A DNA stretch of 33,342 nt from Aeromonas taiwanensis (GCF_000820165.1 NZ_CDDD01000079.1:1-33342), one strand, 5' to 3'. Positions 15,396 to 24,756 are shown, counted from the first letter of the stretch. The notes: generated by a model not told the origin, from the letters alone. Numbers and translations are program-made.

Positions 15396-16817
15396 TTACA
15401 GTTGGCGCAGGGCGGCGAAGGCGGCCGCCAGCTTGTGCGCATCCTTCTGGCCCGGGGCGCTCTCCACCCCGGAGTTGAAATCCAGGCCCACACAGCCCAC
15501 CCGGGCGGCCTCGAGGGCGTTGTCGGGGTTGAGGCCCCCCGCCAGCATCAGTCTGCTCTTGTCGAGCCCGGCCAGCAGGGCCCAGTCGAACGCCTGACCG
15601 GTGCCGCCGCTCTGGCTGCCGACTTTCGTATCGAGCAGCAGGCGATCCGCCGGGTAGTCGAGGGCGGGCAGGGGCTCGCCACTTGTGATTCCAACTGCCT
15701 TCCAGATCTGGCAGCCCGCCGGCAGCAGGGGACGCAGGGTCTCGATATAGGCGGCGTCTTCATCCCCGTGCAGTTGCACGGCGGCGAGCCCCAGCGCATC
15801 CACCGTCTTGGCGATGGTGGCGGGCTGGGCATTGCGAAACACCCCGACGTAAGAGAGCGGCGCACCCGCCATCACGGCGCGGGCGGCGGGAATGTCCACG
15901 TAACGGGGGCTTTTGGCCACAAAAATCAGGCCGCCGAACACGGCGCCCGCCTGGTGGGCTGCGGCGGCGTCCTCGGCACGGGTCAGGCCGCACACCTTGT
16001 TCTGGCCGAGCACGAGCTTGCGCACCGCGGCCTCCAGATCCGGCTCGCCCATGAGCGACGAGCCCACCAGGAAGCCCTTGGCGTGGTGGCGCAGATCCGC
16101 CACCTGGGCGCGGTGGTTGATGCCGGACTCGCTGATGACCACCCGATCCCCCGGGATTGCCTTGGCCAGCTGCTTGGTGCGGGCGAGATCGACGCTGAGG
16201 TCGCGCAGATCCCGGTTGTTGATGCCAATCACCGGGGCGCCGAGCGCGATGGCGCGGGTCAGCTCCTCTTCATTGCTCACCTCGGTGAGCACCCCAAGGC
16301 CGAGCTCTTTGGCTACCGCGAACAGGGCGCGATACCCCTCGTCGGTGAGCACGGAGAGCATCAAGAGGATGGCGTCCGACTGATAGTGGCGGGCCAGATA
16401 GACCTGGTAGGGGTCAATCATGAAATCCTTGCAGAGCACCGGTTGCTGGACGCGGCTGCGCACGCGGGGCAAAAAGGCGAAATCCCCCTGGAAGAACTGC
16501 TCGTCCGTCAGCACCGAGATAGCGGTGGCGTAGTTGCCGTAGATGTCGGCGATGGCCTCCGGGCTGAAGTCATCGCGGATCAGTCCCTTGGAGGGGGAGG
16601 CCTTCTTGCACTCCAGAATGAAACGGGTGGAGCCTTTGCGCAGGTCCCCCTCGAAGTCCCGATCGCTCACAGTGAGCGTGCCCTGGAAGCCCTCCAGGGG
16701 CTGGGCCACTTTGCGGGCGGCGACCCACGTCTGCTTGGCTGCCACGATCTTGCCGAGGATGGTCTGGCTGATGGACGCCATGTTCAGGAAGGCGTGGGGA
16801 GCAATGACGTCTGACAT
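15396..16817 (-). CDS. trpCF: Bifunctional indole-3-glycerol-phosphate synthase / phosphoribosylanthranilate isomerase
   Basis: The two activities are fused as in enterobacteria. The N-terminal barrel (TrpC) shows ILECKKASPS, LCKDF, LTEVSNEEE, INNRDL and SESGI, with the catalytic Glu and Lys residues. The C-terminal barrel (TrpF) shows KVCGLT with its cysteine, GGLIF, VGVFRN, VQLHGDE and GLDFNSGVE with its aspartate. It carries out steps three and four of the pathway. The start at 16817 has AAGGA seven bases upstream. An in-frame ATG at 16907 overlaps the trpD stop (ATGA) and would add 30 residues of low-complexity sequence. Homology to E. coli TrpC only begins near MASISQTILGKIV, so both starts give an unusual N-terminal extension. 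Confidence 0.94.
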   Translation of the reverse strand: MSDVIAPHAFLNMASISQTILGKIVAAKQTWVAARKVAQPLEGFQGTLTVSDRDFEGDLRKGSTRFILECKKASPSKGLIRDDFSPEAIADIYGNYATAISVLTDEQFFQGDFAFLPRVRSRVQQPVLCKDFMIDPYQVYLARHYQSDAILLMLSVLTDEGYRALFAVAKELGLGVLTEVSNEEELTRAIALGAPVIGINNRDLRDLSVDLARTKQLAKAIPGDRVVISESGINHRAQVADLRHHAKGFLVGSSLMGEPDLEAAVRKLVLGQNKVCGLTRAEDAAAAHQAGAVFGGLIFVAKSPRYVDIPAARAVMAGAPLSYVGVFRNAQPATIAKTVDALGLAAVQLHGDEDAAYIETLRPLLPAGCQIWKAVGITSGEPLPALDYPADRLLLDTKVGSQSGGTGQAFDWALLAGLDKSRLMLAGGLNPDNALEAARVGCVGLDFNSGVESAPGQKDAHKLAAAFAALRQL

Positions 16818-16903
16818 CTCGTTATCCTTGCGAAGCGGGTGACTGCCCTTTGGTCGTTCTGCGTGAGTGCCTTGCGGGCGACTCTCCTGGGTGGTGGCTG
16901 ACA

Positions 16904-17917
16904 TCATGCCTCCTGATGGCTCAGGGTGGCGAGCCGGGCGGCGAGTGCCGCCGCCTTGCCGCTCGCCAGCACCGCCAGCACCTGGGCGGCAGCCTGCTTG
17001 AAGTCCGGGGCCTTGCCCGCCATCACCAGGAGCGGCGCCACGTTGGCGGCGATGGCGGCGTTGTGGGCCGGGGTGCCACGGCCTTCCAGGATGGCGGCGG
17101 TGATGGCGCGGTTCTCTTCCGGCTCCCCTCCCTGGATGGCGCTGACCGGGTAGGTCTCGAGGCCAAAGTCCGCCGGAGTGAGCAAGTACTCGCGAATTTC
17201 GCCGTCACGGATCTCCGCCACCTGGGTCGGGCCGTGGATGGCAATCTCGTCGAGGCCGGCGCCGTGCACCACCATACCGGTTTTCAGCCCGAGTGCCAGC
17301 AGGGTTTCGGCGATGGGGCGCACCAGCTCGGGGGCATAGACCCCCATCAGCTGGAAGCTGGGGCGGGCCGGGTTGATAAGGGGCCCCAGCACGTTGAACA
17401 GGGTGCGGGTCTTGAGGGCCTGGCGCACCGGCATGGCGTGGCGCACCCCGGCGTGGTACTGGGGGGCGAACAGGAAGCAGACGCCAAGCTCGTCCAGGCA
17501 GTGGCGCGCCTGGGCCGGGCTCATGTCGAGCTTGATCCCCATCTTGTCCAGCAGATCGCTCGACCCCGACTTGCTCGAGACCGAGCGGTTGCCGTGCTTG
17601 GCGACCTTCAGGCCGCAGGCGGCGGCCACCAGGGCCGAGGTGGTGGAGACGTTGATGGTGTTGAGGCCGTCGCCCCCGGTGCCGACGATGTCGCAGAACG
17701 CATAGTCCGGGCGCGGGAAGTCGCGGGCCTCGGCCAGCAGTGCCTCGGCGGCGCCGGCGATCTCCTCCGGAGTCTCCCCCTTGATCTTGAGGGCGGTCAG
17801 GAGGCTGGCAAGCACGATGGGATCCACTTCACCGCGGACCACCTGGCCGAAGGCGTCGCGGGCCGCGTCGCGGGTGAGAGACTGCCCCTGATAGAGGGTG
17901 TTGAGATGTTGATGCAT
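16904..17917 (-). CDS. trpD: Anthranilate phosphoribosyltransferase
   Basis: The protein is 337 residues and transfers phosphoribose from PRPP to anthranilate. The GTGGDG loop (79-84) and KHGNR motif (107-111) that bind PRPP and anthranilate are present, as is [10 protein letters not shown]. It is a free-standing protein, unlike in E. coli where TrpG and TrpD are fused; this is the ancestral arrangement seen in Vibrio and Aeromonas. It starts 10 bp after trpG, and its stop overlaps the alternative trpCF start by 4 bp. Confidence 0.96.
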   Translation of the reverse strand: MHQHLNTLYQGQSLTRDAARDAFGQVVRGEVDPIVLASLLTALKIKGETPEEIAGAAEALLAEARDFPRPDYAFCDIVGTGGDGLNTINVSTTSALVAAACGLKVAKHGNRSVSSKSGSSDLLDKMGIKLDMSPAQARHCLDELGVCFLFAPQYHAGVRHAMPVRQALKTRTLFNVLGPLINPARPSFQLMGVYAPELVRPIAETLLALGLKTGMVVHGAGLDEIAIHGPTQVAEIRDGEIREYLLTPADFGLETYPVSAIQGGEPEENRAITAAILEGRGTPAHNAAIAANVAPLLVMAGKAPDFKQAAAQVLAVLASGKAAALAARLATLSHQEA

Positions 17918-17927
17918 GGTCTCTTCC

Positions 17928-18527
17928 TTACCGCACGTGGCTTTCTGGACGGGTGATGTGGGCGAGGGCCTGGGTCAGCAGGCGGGCCCCTTCGCTGGTC
18001 ATGATGGATTCCGGGTGGAACTGGAAGCCCAGCACCCGCTCGTCCCGTTGCTCGATGGCCATGGGCATGCCCTGATAGTGGGCAATCACCTGCAGCTCTT
18101 CCGGCACATAGGTGGCCACCAGGGAGTGGTAGCGGGCCACCGGCAAGGGGCTCGGCAGGCCGGCGAAGGCGCCGTGGCCGTTGTGCTCGATGAGGGAGCG
18201 CTTGCCGTGGACGATTTCGCCTGCCGCCCCGACGGTGCCGCCGTAGGCTTCGCACAGGGCCTGATGACCGAGACAGATGCCGAGAATGGGCACCCGGCCG
18301 CGGGCCAGCTTGATGAGATCAATCAGGCAGCCCGCCTCATGGGGGGCGCCCGGCCCCGGGGAGAGCACCAGCACGGCGTCCCCCTCGCAGGCGTCGATCT
18401 CCTGCATGATGCGGCTGGCCGGCAGGCTGTTGCGGTAGATGCGCACCGGGTAGCCCAGGGTGCGGAACTGGTCGACGAGGTTGTAGGTAAACGAATCGAA
18501 GTTGTCGAGCAGGAAGATGTTAGTCAT
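17928..18527 (-). CDS. trpG: Anthranilate synthase glutaminase subunit
   Basis: This 199-residue class I glutamine amidotransferase supplies ammonia to TrpE. The catalytic triad is intact: C85 in GICLGHQ, H171 and E173 in FQFHPES. The [14 protein letters not shown] start and SPGPGAP oxyanion region are typical. The gene overlaps trpE by 8 bp, so subunit stoichiometry is probably set by coupling. PabA is the near relative, but the position inside the trp operon settles the call. Confidence 0.95.
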   Translation of the reverse strand: MTNIFLLDNFDSFTYNLVDQFRTLGYPVRIYRNSLPASRIMQEIDACEGDAVLVLSPGPGAPHEAGCLIDLIKLARGRVPILGICLGHQALCEAYGGTVGAAGEIVHGKRSLIEHNGHGAFAGLPSPLPVARYHSLVATYVPEELQVIAHYQGMPMAIEQRDERVLGFQFHPESIMTSEGARLLTQALAHITRPESHVR

Positions 18528-20154
18528 GGCTCACGTCCTTGTGTTGCTCCTGCTGGGCGCTCAATGCTTGCAGGGAGGTGCCATGGCTGGCAGCGATGGC
18601 GGCCAGCACGGCCGCCGCCTTGGCGCGGGTCTCGTCCGCCTCGGCCTGGGGTTTGGAGTCATAGACGACGCCTGCACCGGCCTGGACATGGGCCACCCCC
18701 TCTTTTACGAAGGCGGAGCGGATGACGATGCAGGTATCCATCTCGCCGGCACCGTTGAGGTAGCCCACGGCGCCGCCGTAGCTGCCGCGGCGCTTGCCTT
18801 CCACCATGCGGATGAGCTCGCTGGCGCGCAGCTTGGGGGCACCGGTGAGGGTGCCCATGTTCATGCAGGCCTGGTAGGCGTGCAGGGCGTCGAGATCGGC
18901 GCGCAAGGTGCCCACCACCCGGGAGACCAGGTGCATCACGTGGCTGTAGCGATCCACTTTCAGCAGATCCTTGACGTAGCGGGTGCCGGGTTCGGAGATG
19001 CGGGCGATGTCGTTGCGGCCCAGATCCACCAGCATCAGGTGCTCGGCCACCTCCTTCTCGTCCTGGCGCAGCTCCAGCTCGATGCGGCCGTCCAGGTCCA
19101 GGTTGATGCTGCCGTCCGGGTTGAGGCCGCGGCGGCGAGTACCGGCGATGGGGTACATCTCCACCTGGCGGCTGTTGGCGCAGAACTTCACCGCGCTCTC
19201 GGGGGAGGCGCCAAACAGGGTGAAGCCCTCGTCCTGCACGTAGAACATGTAGGGGCTGGGGTTGGTCTGCTTGAGGCGGCGATAGGCCGCGACGGGGTCC
19301 GGGCAGGGGAGGGAGAAGCTGCGGGACGGCACCACCTGGAAGATGTCCCCGCGGCGGATGAAGCCCTTGAGCTTCTCGACTTCGGCGCAGAACTGCTTGT
19401 CCCCCTTGTCGACGGCCAGGGCACCGGTCAGCGGCGCCGTGGTCTGGGGCGCGGACTGCGGCTGCTGGCAGGCCTGCTTGAAGGTTTCGAGGCGTGCGGT
19501 CAGGCGGGCGTAGCGCTCGTCCAGCTGTTCATCCCCTTCACCCCCGAAGAGGCAGGCCAGCAACTGGGTGCTCTGCTTGATGTGATCGATGGTGATCAGG
19601 GTCTCGGCCACATAGAAGCAGTAGTCGGGGCAGTCGTTGCTCCCCTCCGGCACCTCGGGCAGATCTTCGAAGGAGGCGATGAGGTCGTAGGCGAAGCTGC
19701 CCGCCATGAAGAGGGCCTCTTTGCCCAGCTGGCACTCGAGCTCCCGCTGCAGGGTGCGCAGCACGTCCAGCACGCTGCTGCCCTTGAGGCGGCTGTCTTC
19801 GTCGAGCTCCCGATCGGAGGCCGGGAAGTCGAGGTGCAGCTCGTCCGCCACCCGGGTCTGGGCAACGGCGGCGGGCAGGCGCTGCTCGAGCAGGCGCAGC
19901 AGCGCGGTGCCATTGTCGCCGAGGGGACGCACCCGCACGGTGCGGCCGCGGCATTCGATGCGCAGGCAGGCGTCTACCAGCAGCAGGCTCTGGGTGCCTG
20001 CCTTGGAGTCGATCTCCACCGATTCGAGCAGCAGGTTGTTGGGTCTGTCCTGGCAGAGCCGGGTGTAGAGCGCCAGGGGATCTGTCACATAAGGGGCATT
20101 GAGCCGGATGGTGTCGAATTCGCCCAGGGGCAGACGAGATCTGTTGCCTGTCAT
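18520..20154 (-). CDS. trpE: Anthranilate synthase component I
   Basis: The protein is 544 residues. It converts chorismate plus ammonia to anthranilate. LLES at about 42-45, the site where tryptophan binds for feedback inhibition, is present, so allosteric control should work. The chorismate-binding core shows PIAGTRRRG, E-L-x-x-D-x-K-E-x-A-E-H, MLVDLGRND, HLVSRV and GxLTGAPK. GGAAGG precedes the ATG at 20154. It is the first structural gene of the operon and lies about 170 bp below the attenuator. Confidence 0.97.
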   Translation of the reverse strand: MTGNRSRLPLGEFDTIRLNAPYVTDPLALYTRLCQDRPNNLLLESVEIDSKAGTQSLLLVDACLRIECRGRTVRVRPLGDNGTALLRLLEQRLPAAVAQTRVADELHLDFPASDRELDEDSRLKGSSVLDVLRTLQRELECQLGKEALFMAGSFAYDLIASFEDLPEVPEGSNDCPDYCFYVAETLITIDHIKQSTQLLACLFGGEGDEQLDERYARLTARLETFKQACQQPQSAPQTTAPLTGALAVDKGDKQFCAEVEKLKGFIRRGDIFQVVPSRSFSLPCPDPVAAYRRLKQTNPSPYMFYVQDEGFTLFGASPESAVKFCANSRQVEMYPIAGTRRRGLNPDGSINLDLDGRIELELRQDEKEVAEHLMLVDLGRNDIARISEPGTRYVKDLLKVDRYSHVMHLVSRVVGTLRADLDALHAYQACMNMGTLTGAPKLRASELIRMVEGKRRGSYGGAVGYLNGAGEMDTCIVIRSAFVKEGVAHVQAGAGVVYDSKPQAEADETRAKAAAVLAAIAASHGTSLQALSAQQEQHKDVSHD

Positions 20155-20202
20155 AGTGCCTTCCCTTGCATGTGATGTGTGTTACCGATGTTCATGACGT
20201 TG

Positions 20203-20228
20203 AATACCTTGAAAAAATGCCTTGAAAA
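20203..20228. repeat. Tandem 13-bp repeat in the trpE leader
   Basis: AATACCTTGAAAA and AATGCCTTGAAAA sit head to tail with one mismatch, between the attenuator and trpE. Function unknown. Confidence 0.6.
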
Positions 20229-20321
20229 TTAAACGGGTCCGGGTGGTGGGTTCAGGGCCGCCATCGCCAGGTCAGGGTGCTTGTCTGAATTGTCGGTTTC
20301 ATCACAGGTCCATTTGCCGGA

Positions 20322-20352
20322 TAATAAAAAAGCCCGCTGGGGTCAGCGGGCT
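20322..20352 (-). terminator. trp attenuator terminator
   Basis: A perfect 9-bp stem (20331-20339 with 20344-20352, AGCCCGCTG/CAGCGGGCT, loop of 4) is followed on the minus strand by TTTTTTATTAT. The competing antiterminator is visible: GCGGGC just after the trpL stop (complement near 20408-20413) can pair with GCCCGC of the stem. A CACAC inside trpL can pair with GTGTG to form the pause hairpin. Confidence 0.9.
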
Positions 20353-20415
20353 TTTTCTTTGGGTTCTTAACTTGCTGTCATTTTACAGGTACAGCAACGA
20401 CCACACGCCCGCATG

Positions 20416-20463
20416 TCAGGGAGTGTGCCACCACCAGATGGTCAGGATGGAAGTCGCTTGCAT
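20416..20463 (-). CDS. trpL: trp leader peptide
   Basis: This 15-residue peptide reads MQATSILTIWWWHTP and contains three tryptophan codons in a row, with the stop 64 bp before the attenuator stem. When charged tRNA-Trp is scarce the ribosome stalls on these codons and the antiterminator forms. AGGACTTTATC precedes the ATG at a usable distance. Classic trp attenuation; the sequence evidence is direct. Confidence 0.93.
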   Translation of the reverse strand: MQATSILTIWWWHTP

Positions 20464-20504
20464 GATAAAGTCCTGTAAAAAGATGTTTGCAATGAAGTGC
20501 CTAC

Positions 20505-20533
20505 AGAAAACGATAAAGCCGCGGCCAAGTCAA
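20505..20533 (-). promoter_or_regulatory. Candidate trp promoter
   Basis: On the minus strand TTGACT (20533-20528) and TTTTCT (20510-20505) are 17 bp apart, placing transcription start near 20497. The -35 is good and the -10 poor. I see no CTAGT-type TrpR operator around it. Confidence 0.4.
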
Positions 20534-20589
20534 GTCGCTTTTTTGCCTCTCTTTTCCGAGCAGGTCCCGAACAAGAGCGAAACACGCCG

Positions 20590-21471
20590 ATGAGATTCGA
20601 TCTTCACTGCCATACCACCGCCTCCGACGGGGTGCTGAGCCCCGCCGACCTGGTGCGCCGCGCCGCCGAGAAGGGGGTGGAGGTGTTAGCAGTCACTGAC
20701 CACGACACCCTCGCCGGGCTTGACGAGGTTCGTCAGACCATCGCGGCCGAGCAACTGCCGCTGCGACTGGTGAGCGGGGTCGAGATCTCCACCGGGTGGG
20801 AGCACCACGAGATCCACATCGTGGCCCTCGGGGTGGATGAAAAAAATCCGCAGCTGGCCGCCTTTCTGGCCGGTCAGCGGGCCCGGCGAGAGGCGCGCGC
20901 CGAGGAGATCGGGCGCCGTCTGGAGAAGTGCCTCATCCCCGGCACCTATGAAGAGGCCAAACAGCTTGCCGGTGACGCCGCCGTGACCCGGGCTCACTTT
21001 GCCCGGGTGCTGGTAGCGCGCGGTGTGGCCGACAATATGCAAAAGGTGTTCAAGAAGTACCTGAGCCGGGGCAACAAGGGGTATGTGCCGGCCGAGTGGC
21101 CCGAGATGCGCGAGGCGATCGACGCCATTCACGGCGCCGGTGGGCTCGCCGTGCTGGCCCACCCGAGCCGCTACGATCTCACCGCCAAGTGGATCAAGCG
21201 GCTGCTGGTGGCCTTCAAGGCCGCCGGGGGGGACGCCATGGAGGTCTCCCTGCCCCAGCAGAGCCCCCAGGAGCGGGCCAACCTCGGCCAGTGGGCCAAG
21301 GAGCACGACCTCTACATCTCGGTGGGGTCCGATTTTCACTTCCCCTCCAACTGGACCGAGCTCGGTCGCCACCTCTGGCTGCCCAAGGAGGGCATGCCGC
21401 TCTGGCTCGGCCACCCCGGCCATTTCGGGCTGACCCCGGAGGAGCATGCGGGCCTGCTGGCCAGCCGCTGA
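20590..21471 (+). CDS. rnm: PHP-domain 5'-3' exonuclease (RNase AM, YciV/TrpH)
   Basis: At 293 residues this equals E. coli YciV. The PHP metal site is complete: HCHTTASDG at the N terminus, VTDHDT, the E of SGVEIS, HPSRY and GSDFHFP. In E. coli the enzyme (RNase AM) trims the 5' ends of rRNAs and acts on short oligonucleotides and 3',5'-bisphosphates. ATG 20590 is preferred over ATG 20497 because it puts the PHP motif six residues from the start as in E. coli. The gene is divergent from trpL and begins about 127 bp from it, a gammaproteobacterial arrangement that earned the name trpH. Confidence 0.93.
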   Translation: MRFDLHCHTTASDGVLSPADLVRRAAEKGVEVLAVTDHDTLAGLDEVRQTIAAEQLPLRLVSGVEISTGWEHHEIHIVALGVDEKNPQLAAFLAGQRARREARAEEIGRRLEKCLIPGTYEEAKQLAGDAAVTRAHFARVLVARGVADNMQKVFKKYLSRGNKGYVPAEWPEMREAIDAIHGAGGLAVLAHPSRYDLTAKWIKRLLVAFKAAGGDAMEVSLPQQSPQERANLGQWAKEHDLYISVGSDFHFPSNWTELGRHLWLPKEGMPLWLGHPGHFGLTPEEHAGLLASR

Positions 21472-21600
21472 GGGCCATCGGGCGAGAGAGCATCTTTGAT
21501 GCGGGCGAGTCTGCGTCAAACAGGTTAAGGTAGTGTCATGGGCCAGGTGGCCCTTGACCATAAGCGGGCAACGAGCGTGCCCCAATCGCGAGAAGAACAT

Positions 21601-22221
21601 ATGAGTCAGCATTTTTACGTACACCCGGACAATCCCCAGGCTCGCCTCATCAGCCAGGCGGTGCAGATCCTTCAAAGTGGCGGCGTCATCGTCTATCCCA
21701 CCGACTCCGGTTACGCCCTGGGTTGCCAGATGGGCAACAAGGACGCGCTGGAGCGCATCTGCCGCATCCGCCGCATCGACCCGAACCACGACTTCACCCT
21801 GGTGTGCCGTGATCTCTCGGAGATCTCCACCTACGCCAAGGTGGACAACAGCGCGTTTCGCCTGATCAAGAACAACACCCCCGGCCCCTACACCTTCATC
21901 TTCAAGGCCACCAAGGAGGTGCCGCGTCGCCTCATGAACGAGAAGAAGAAGACCATCGGCATCCGGGTGCCTGCCAACAACATAGCGTTGGCCCTGCTGG
22001 AGGCCCTCGGCGAGCCGCTGCTCTCCACCACGCTGATCCTGCCGGGCTCCGAGATGGCGGAGTTCGACCCCGAGGAGATCGCCGACAAGCTCGGCAAGCA
22101 GCTCGATCTGGTGGTCAACGGCGGTTATCTCGGTGAGCAGCCCACCACGGTCGTGGACTTCTCCGACGACGAGCCCGTGTTGCGCCGTCGCGGTGCCGGG
22201 GATCCGACGCCGTTTGAGTGA
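21601..22221 (+). CDS. yciO: YciO, Sua5/YrdC-related protein
   Basis: The protein is 206 residues, identical in length to E. coli YciO, and resembles it throughout (MSQHFYVHPDNPQARLI; YPTDSGYALGC; FRLIKNNTPGPYTFI; ALGEPLLSTTLILPG). It belongs to the YrdC/Sua5 fold that makes threonylcarbamoyl-adenylate for tRNA t6A, but its own role is less settled. ATG 21601 is chosen over the in-frame ATG at 21538 on this match. It follows rnm by about 130 bp, and its stop overlaps the probable TTG start of scpA. Confidence 0.93.
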   Translation: MSQHFYVHPDNPQARLISQAVQILQSGGVIVYPTDSGYALGCQMGNKDALERICRIRRIDPNHDFTLVCRDLSEISTYAKVDNSAFRLIKNNTPGPYTFIFKATKEVPRRLMNEKKKTIGIRVPANNIALALLEALGEPLLSTTLILPGSEMAEFDPEEIADKLGKQLDLVVNGGYLGEQPTTVVDFSDDEPVLRRRGAGDPTPFE

Positions 22222-23089
22222 TCTTGCCGACCCCGTGCCCGAGGCGCTGAGAGCACCGGGCACGACCGGGGAAGCCTCCCTTCCCCCGCCCATCGCGACT
22301 GTGCTGGGGCAGCCCTACCACGAGCTGCCCCAGGATTTGTTCATCCCCCCCGACGCGCTGGAGGTGTTTCTCGACACCTTCGAGGGGCCGCTGGATCTGC
22401 TGCTCTACCTCATCCGGCGCCAGCAGCTCGACATACTGAACCTGCCTATCCTGCAGATCACCGCCCAGTACATGGAGTACGTGGAGCTGATGCAGGGGCT
22501 CAACCTCGAGCTCGCGGCGGAGTACCTGCTGATGGCGGCCTGGCTCGCGGAGATCAAGTCCCGCCTGCTGCTGCCCAAGGCCCCGGAGCTGGAGGACGAG
22601 GAGGAGGGGGAAGACCCTCGTGTCACCCTCATTCGCCGCCTGCAGGAGTACGAGCGCTACAAGCTGGGGGCGGAGCGGGTCAACGCCCTGCCGAGGGTGG
22701 AGCGGGAGATCTTCGTCGCCGCGGCCCTGCCGCCGGATTTCGGCGCCCTGAAGCCGCTGGCCCCCGATGTTTCACTGGTTGAGCTCGCCCTTTACATGCA
22801 AAGTGTGGTAAAACGCGCGACTCATTTTGAGCATCACCAGATCCGCCGGGAGCAGATCCCGACCCGGGTACGGATGGCGGAGATCCTCGCCATGCTCTCC
22901 CTGGGCCAGACCCTGCGCCTGGAGCAGGTGCTGCGGGCCGAGGAGGGGCGCATGGGGGTACTGGTGACCTTCCTGGCCCTGCTGGAGCTGTGCAAGGAGC
23001 AGCTTATCTGGATCCTGCAGGCGGAGCCCCTGGGGCCCATCCACTTTGCCCTGGCAAGTCAGGAGACGGCGCATGAACATGTACACTGA
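22214..23089 (+). CDS. scpA: Segregation and condensation protein A (kleisin)
   Basis: About 291 residues. ScpA is the kleisin that closes the SMC ring and holds ScpB during chromosome segregation. Its N-terminal signature is clear: DTFEGPLDLLLYLIRRQQLDI, followed by NLELAAEYLLMAAWLAEIKS and an acidic linker (EDEEEGED). A C-terminal winged-helix region ends at about 275. No ATG fits: TTG at 22214, which overlaps the yciO stop, would give MSDLADPVPEAL; GTG at 22235 is the alternative. The reading frame extends further up inside yciO but without homology. The SMC partner is not in the window. Confidence 0.88.
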   Translation: MSDLADPVPEALRAPGTTGEASLPPPIATVLGQPYHELPQDLFIPPDALEVFLDTFEGPLDLLLYLIRRQQLDILNLPILQITAQYMEYVELMQGLNLELAAEYLLMAAWLAEIKSRLLLPKAPELEDEEEGEDPRVTLIRRLQEYERYKLGAERVNALPRVEREIFVAAALPPDFGALKPLAPDVSLVELALYMQSVVKRATHFEHHQIRREQIPTRVRMAEILAMLSLGQTLRLEQVLRAEEGRMGVLVTFLALLELCKEQLIWILQAEPLGPIHFALASQETAHEHVH

Positions 23090-23130
23090 GCGGCCGCCGA
23101 CGGCCATGGGCACAGCCCGGGAGGCATGTC

Positions 23131-23823
23131 GTGGCGCTGCCCGCTGAACGGCTGAAGACCCTGATCGAGGCGGCCCTGTTCGTCGCCGGGCGACCGCTCA
23201 ACGTCAGCGAGCTCAAGGGCAGCGTGCTGGCGGATTACCCGGTCACCGGCCGCTACGTCCAGCTGCTGCTGGCGGAGCTCAAGAAAGACTATGAGACGCG
23301 GGGGGTCGAGCTCAAGGAGGTCGCCTCCGGCTGGCGTTTCCAGGCCCGCCAGGAGTATGCCGAGGAGCTGTCTCGCCTGTGGAGCGAGCGGGCGCCCCGT
23401 TATTCCCGCGCCGTGTTGGAAACCCTGACCCTGATTGCCTATCGTCAGCCCATCACCCGGGCCGAGATAGAAGCCATCCGCGGGGTGGCGGTCTCGAGCC
23501 AGATCGTCAATACCCTGAAAGAGCGCGGCTGGGTGCGCAGCATAGGACACAAGGAGGTGGCGGGTCGTCCCGAGCTGCTCGCCACCACCCGCGAATTTCT
23601 GGACTATTTCAATCTGCAGAGTCTGGAGCAGCTCCCCGAGCTGGATCCCGAACTGCCCCATCCCTTGTCGCTCATGCCGGACGAGGGAGGCGATGGGCGG
23701 CCCGCTGCGGGCCGTCTTGCGCATGAACATGGTGAGGATGCCCGCGAGGCGGCCTCACAGACATCCATGCTGTCCGCGATGTCGGCGGGCAGCGATCAAC
23801 AATCAGGTAAACCCGATGAGTGA
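23131..23823 (+). CDS. scpB: Segregation and condensation protein B
   Basis: The protein is 230 residues and starts at GTG with GGGAGG six bases upstream. Two winged-helix domains are visible ([17 protein letters not shown]; then [28 protein letters not shown] with VVNTL-type and GRPELLATT segments). ScpB binds ScpA as a dimer. The C-terminal 50 residues are low complexity ([14 protein letters not shown]). The gene lies 41 bp after scpA and overlaps rluB by 8 bp, so the three are one transcription unit. Confidence 0.93.
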   Translation: MALPAERLKTLIEAALFVAGRPLNVSELKGSVLADYPVTGRYVQLLLAELKKDYETRGVELKEVASGWRFQARQEYAEELSRLWSERAPRYSRAVLETLTLIAYRQPITRAEIEAIRGVAVSSQIVNTLKERGWVRSIGHKEVAGRPELLATTREFLDYFNLQSLEQLPELDPELPHPLSLMPDEGGDGRPAAGRLAHEHGEDAREAASQTSMLSAMSAGSDQQSGKPDE

Positions 23824-24739
23824 AAAACTGCAAAAAGTATTGGCCCGCGCGGGTCAAGGCTCCCGTCGTGAGATGGAGGCCCTGATCACCGCAGGTCGGG
23901 TCAGCGTGGATGGCAAGGTCGCCACGCTGGGGGATCGCGTCGAAGTGAACGCCGTGATCCGGGTGGATGGCCACCAGGTCAAGACCCGCGCCGCAGAGGA
24001 AGTGATCTGCCGCGTGCTGGCGTACCACAAGCCCGAAGGGGAGATGTGTACCCGCCATGATCCGGAAGGGCGTCCCACCGTGTTTGATCGTCTGCCCAAG
24101 ATGGATGGCGCCCGCTGGATTGCGGTCGGCCGTCTCGACGTCAACACCTCGGGTCTGCTGCTGTTCACCACCGACGGCGAGCTGGCGAACCGCCTGATGC
24201 ACCCGAGCCACGAGGTGGAGCGGGAATACGCGGTGCGCGTCTTTGGCGAGATCACCGAAGCCATGCTGCAGCGTCTGCGCAAGGGCGTGCAGCTGGAAGA
24301 CGGCATGGCCAAGTTCAACAAGATCAAGCCGGCCGGCGGCGAGGGTCTGAACCAGTGGTTCAACGTCACCCTGACCGAGGGTCGCAACCGGGAAGTGCGC
24401 CGCCTGTGGGAATCCCAGGAAGTGCAGGTGAGCCGCCTGATGCGTATCCGCTACGGCGACGTCACCCTGGATCGCGGCATCCCGCGCGGCGGCTGGCAGG
24501 AGCTCAAACTCCCCGAGGTGAACTACCTGCGCGGCCTGGTCAACCTGCCGAACGAGACCGAGTCCAAGGTCGATCTGCAGCAGGATGGCAAGGCCGGTCG
24601 CCACAAGCAGGCCGCCCAGATCCGCCGCGCCGTGAAGCGCCACAAGGAGATGCAGGGCAAGGAGCCGCGCGCCCGCAGCACCACCGCCCGTCGCAAGCCG
24701 ACCTCCTCCACCCGCAATTCCGGCACCGGCAGCAAGTAA
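23816..24739 (+). CDS. rluB: 23S rRNA pseudouridine(2605) synthase
   Basis: The protein is 307 residues. It has an S4 RNA-binding domain ([18 protein letters not shown]) and a RluB/RsuA catalytic domain with G-R-L-D108-V-N-T-S-G-L-L, where D108 is the nucleophile. The ending is basic and lysine/arginine rich ([18 protein letters not shown]), as in RluB proteins. ATG 23816 overlaps the scpB stop by 8 bp. It modifies U2605 of 23S rRNA (E. coli numbering). RluE/RluF relatives lack this tail and genomic context. Confidence 0.93.
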   Translation: MSEKLQKVLARAGQGSRREMEALITAGRVSVDGKVATLGDRVEVNAVIRVDGHQVKTRAAEEVICRVLAYHKPEGEMCTRHDPEGRPTVFDRLPKMDGARWIAVGRLDVNTSGLLLFTTDGELANRLMHPSHEVEREYAVRVFGEITEAMLQRLRKGVQLEDGMAKFNKIKPAGGEGLNQWFNVTLTEGRNREVRRLWESQEVQVSRLMRIRYGDVTLDRGIPRGGWQELKLPEVNYLRGLVNLPNETESKVDLQQDGKAGRHKQAAQIRRAVKRHKEMQGKEPRARSTTARRKPTSSTRNSGTGSK

Positions 24740-24756
24740 TTCCGGCCGTCATTGTG

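Noticed and set aside
20222..20593. 123-codon plus-strand frame over the trp leader
   Set aside because: Lies antisense to trpL and the attenuator and has no homology.
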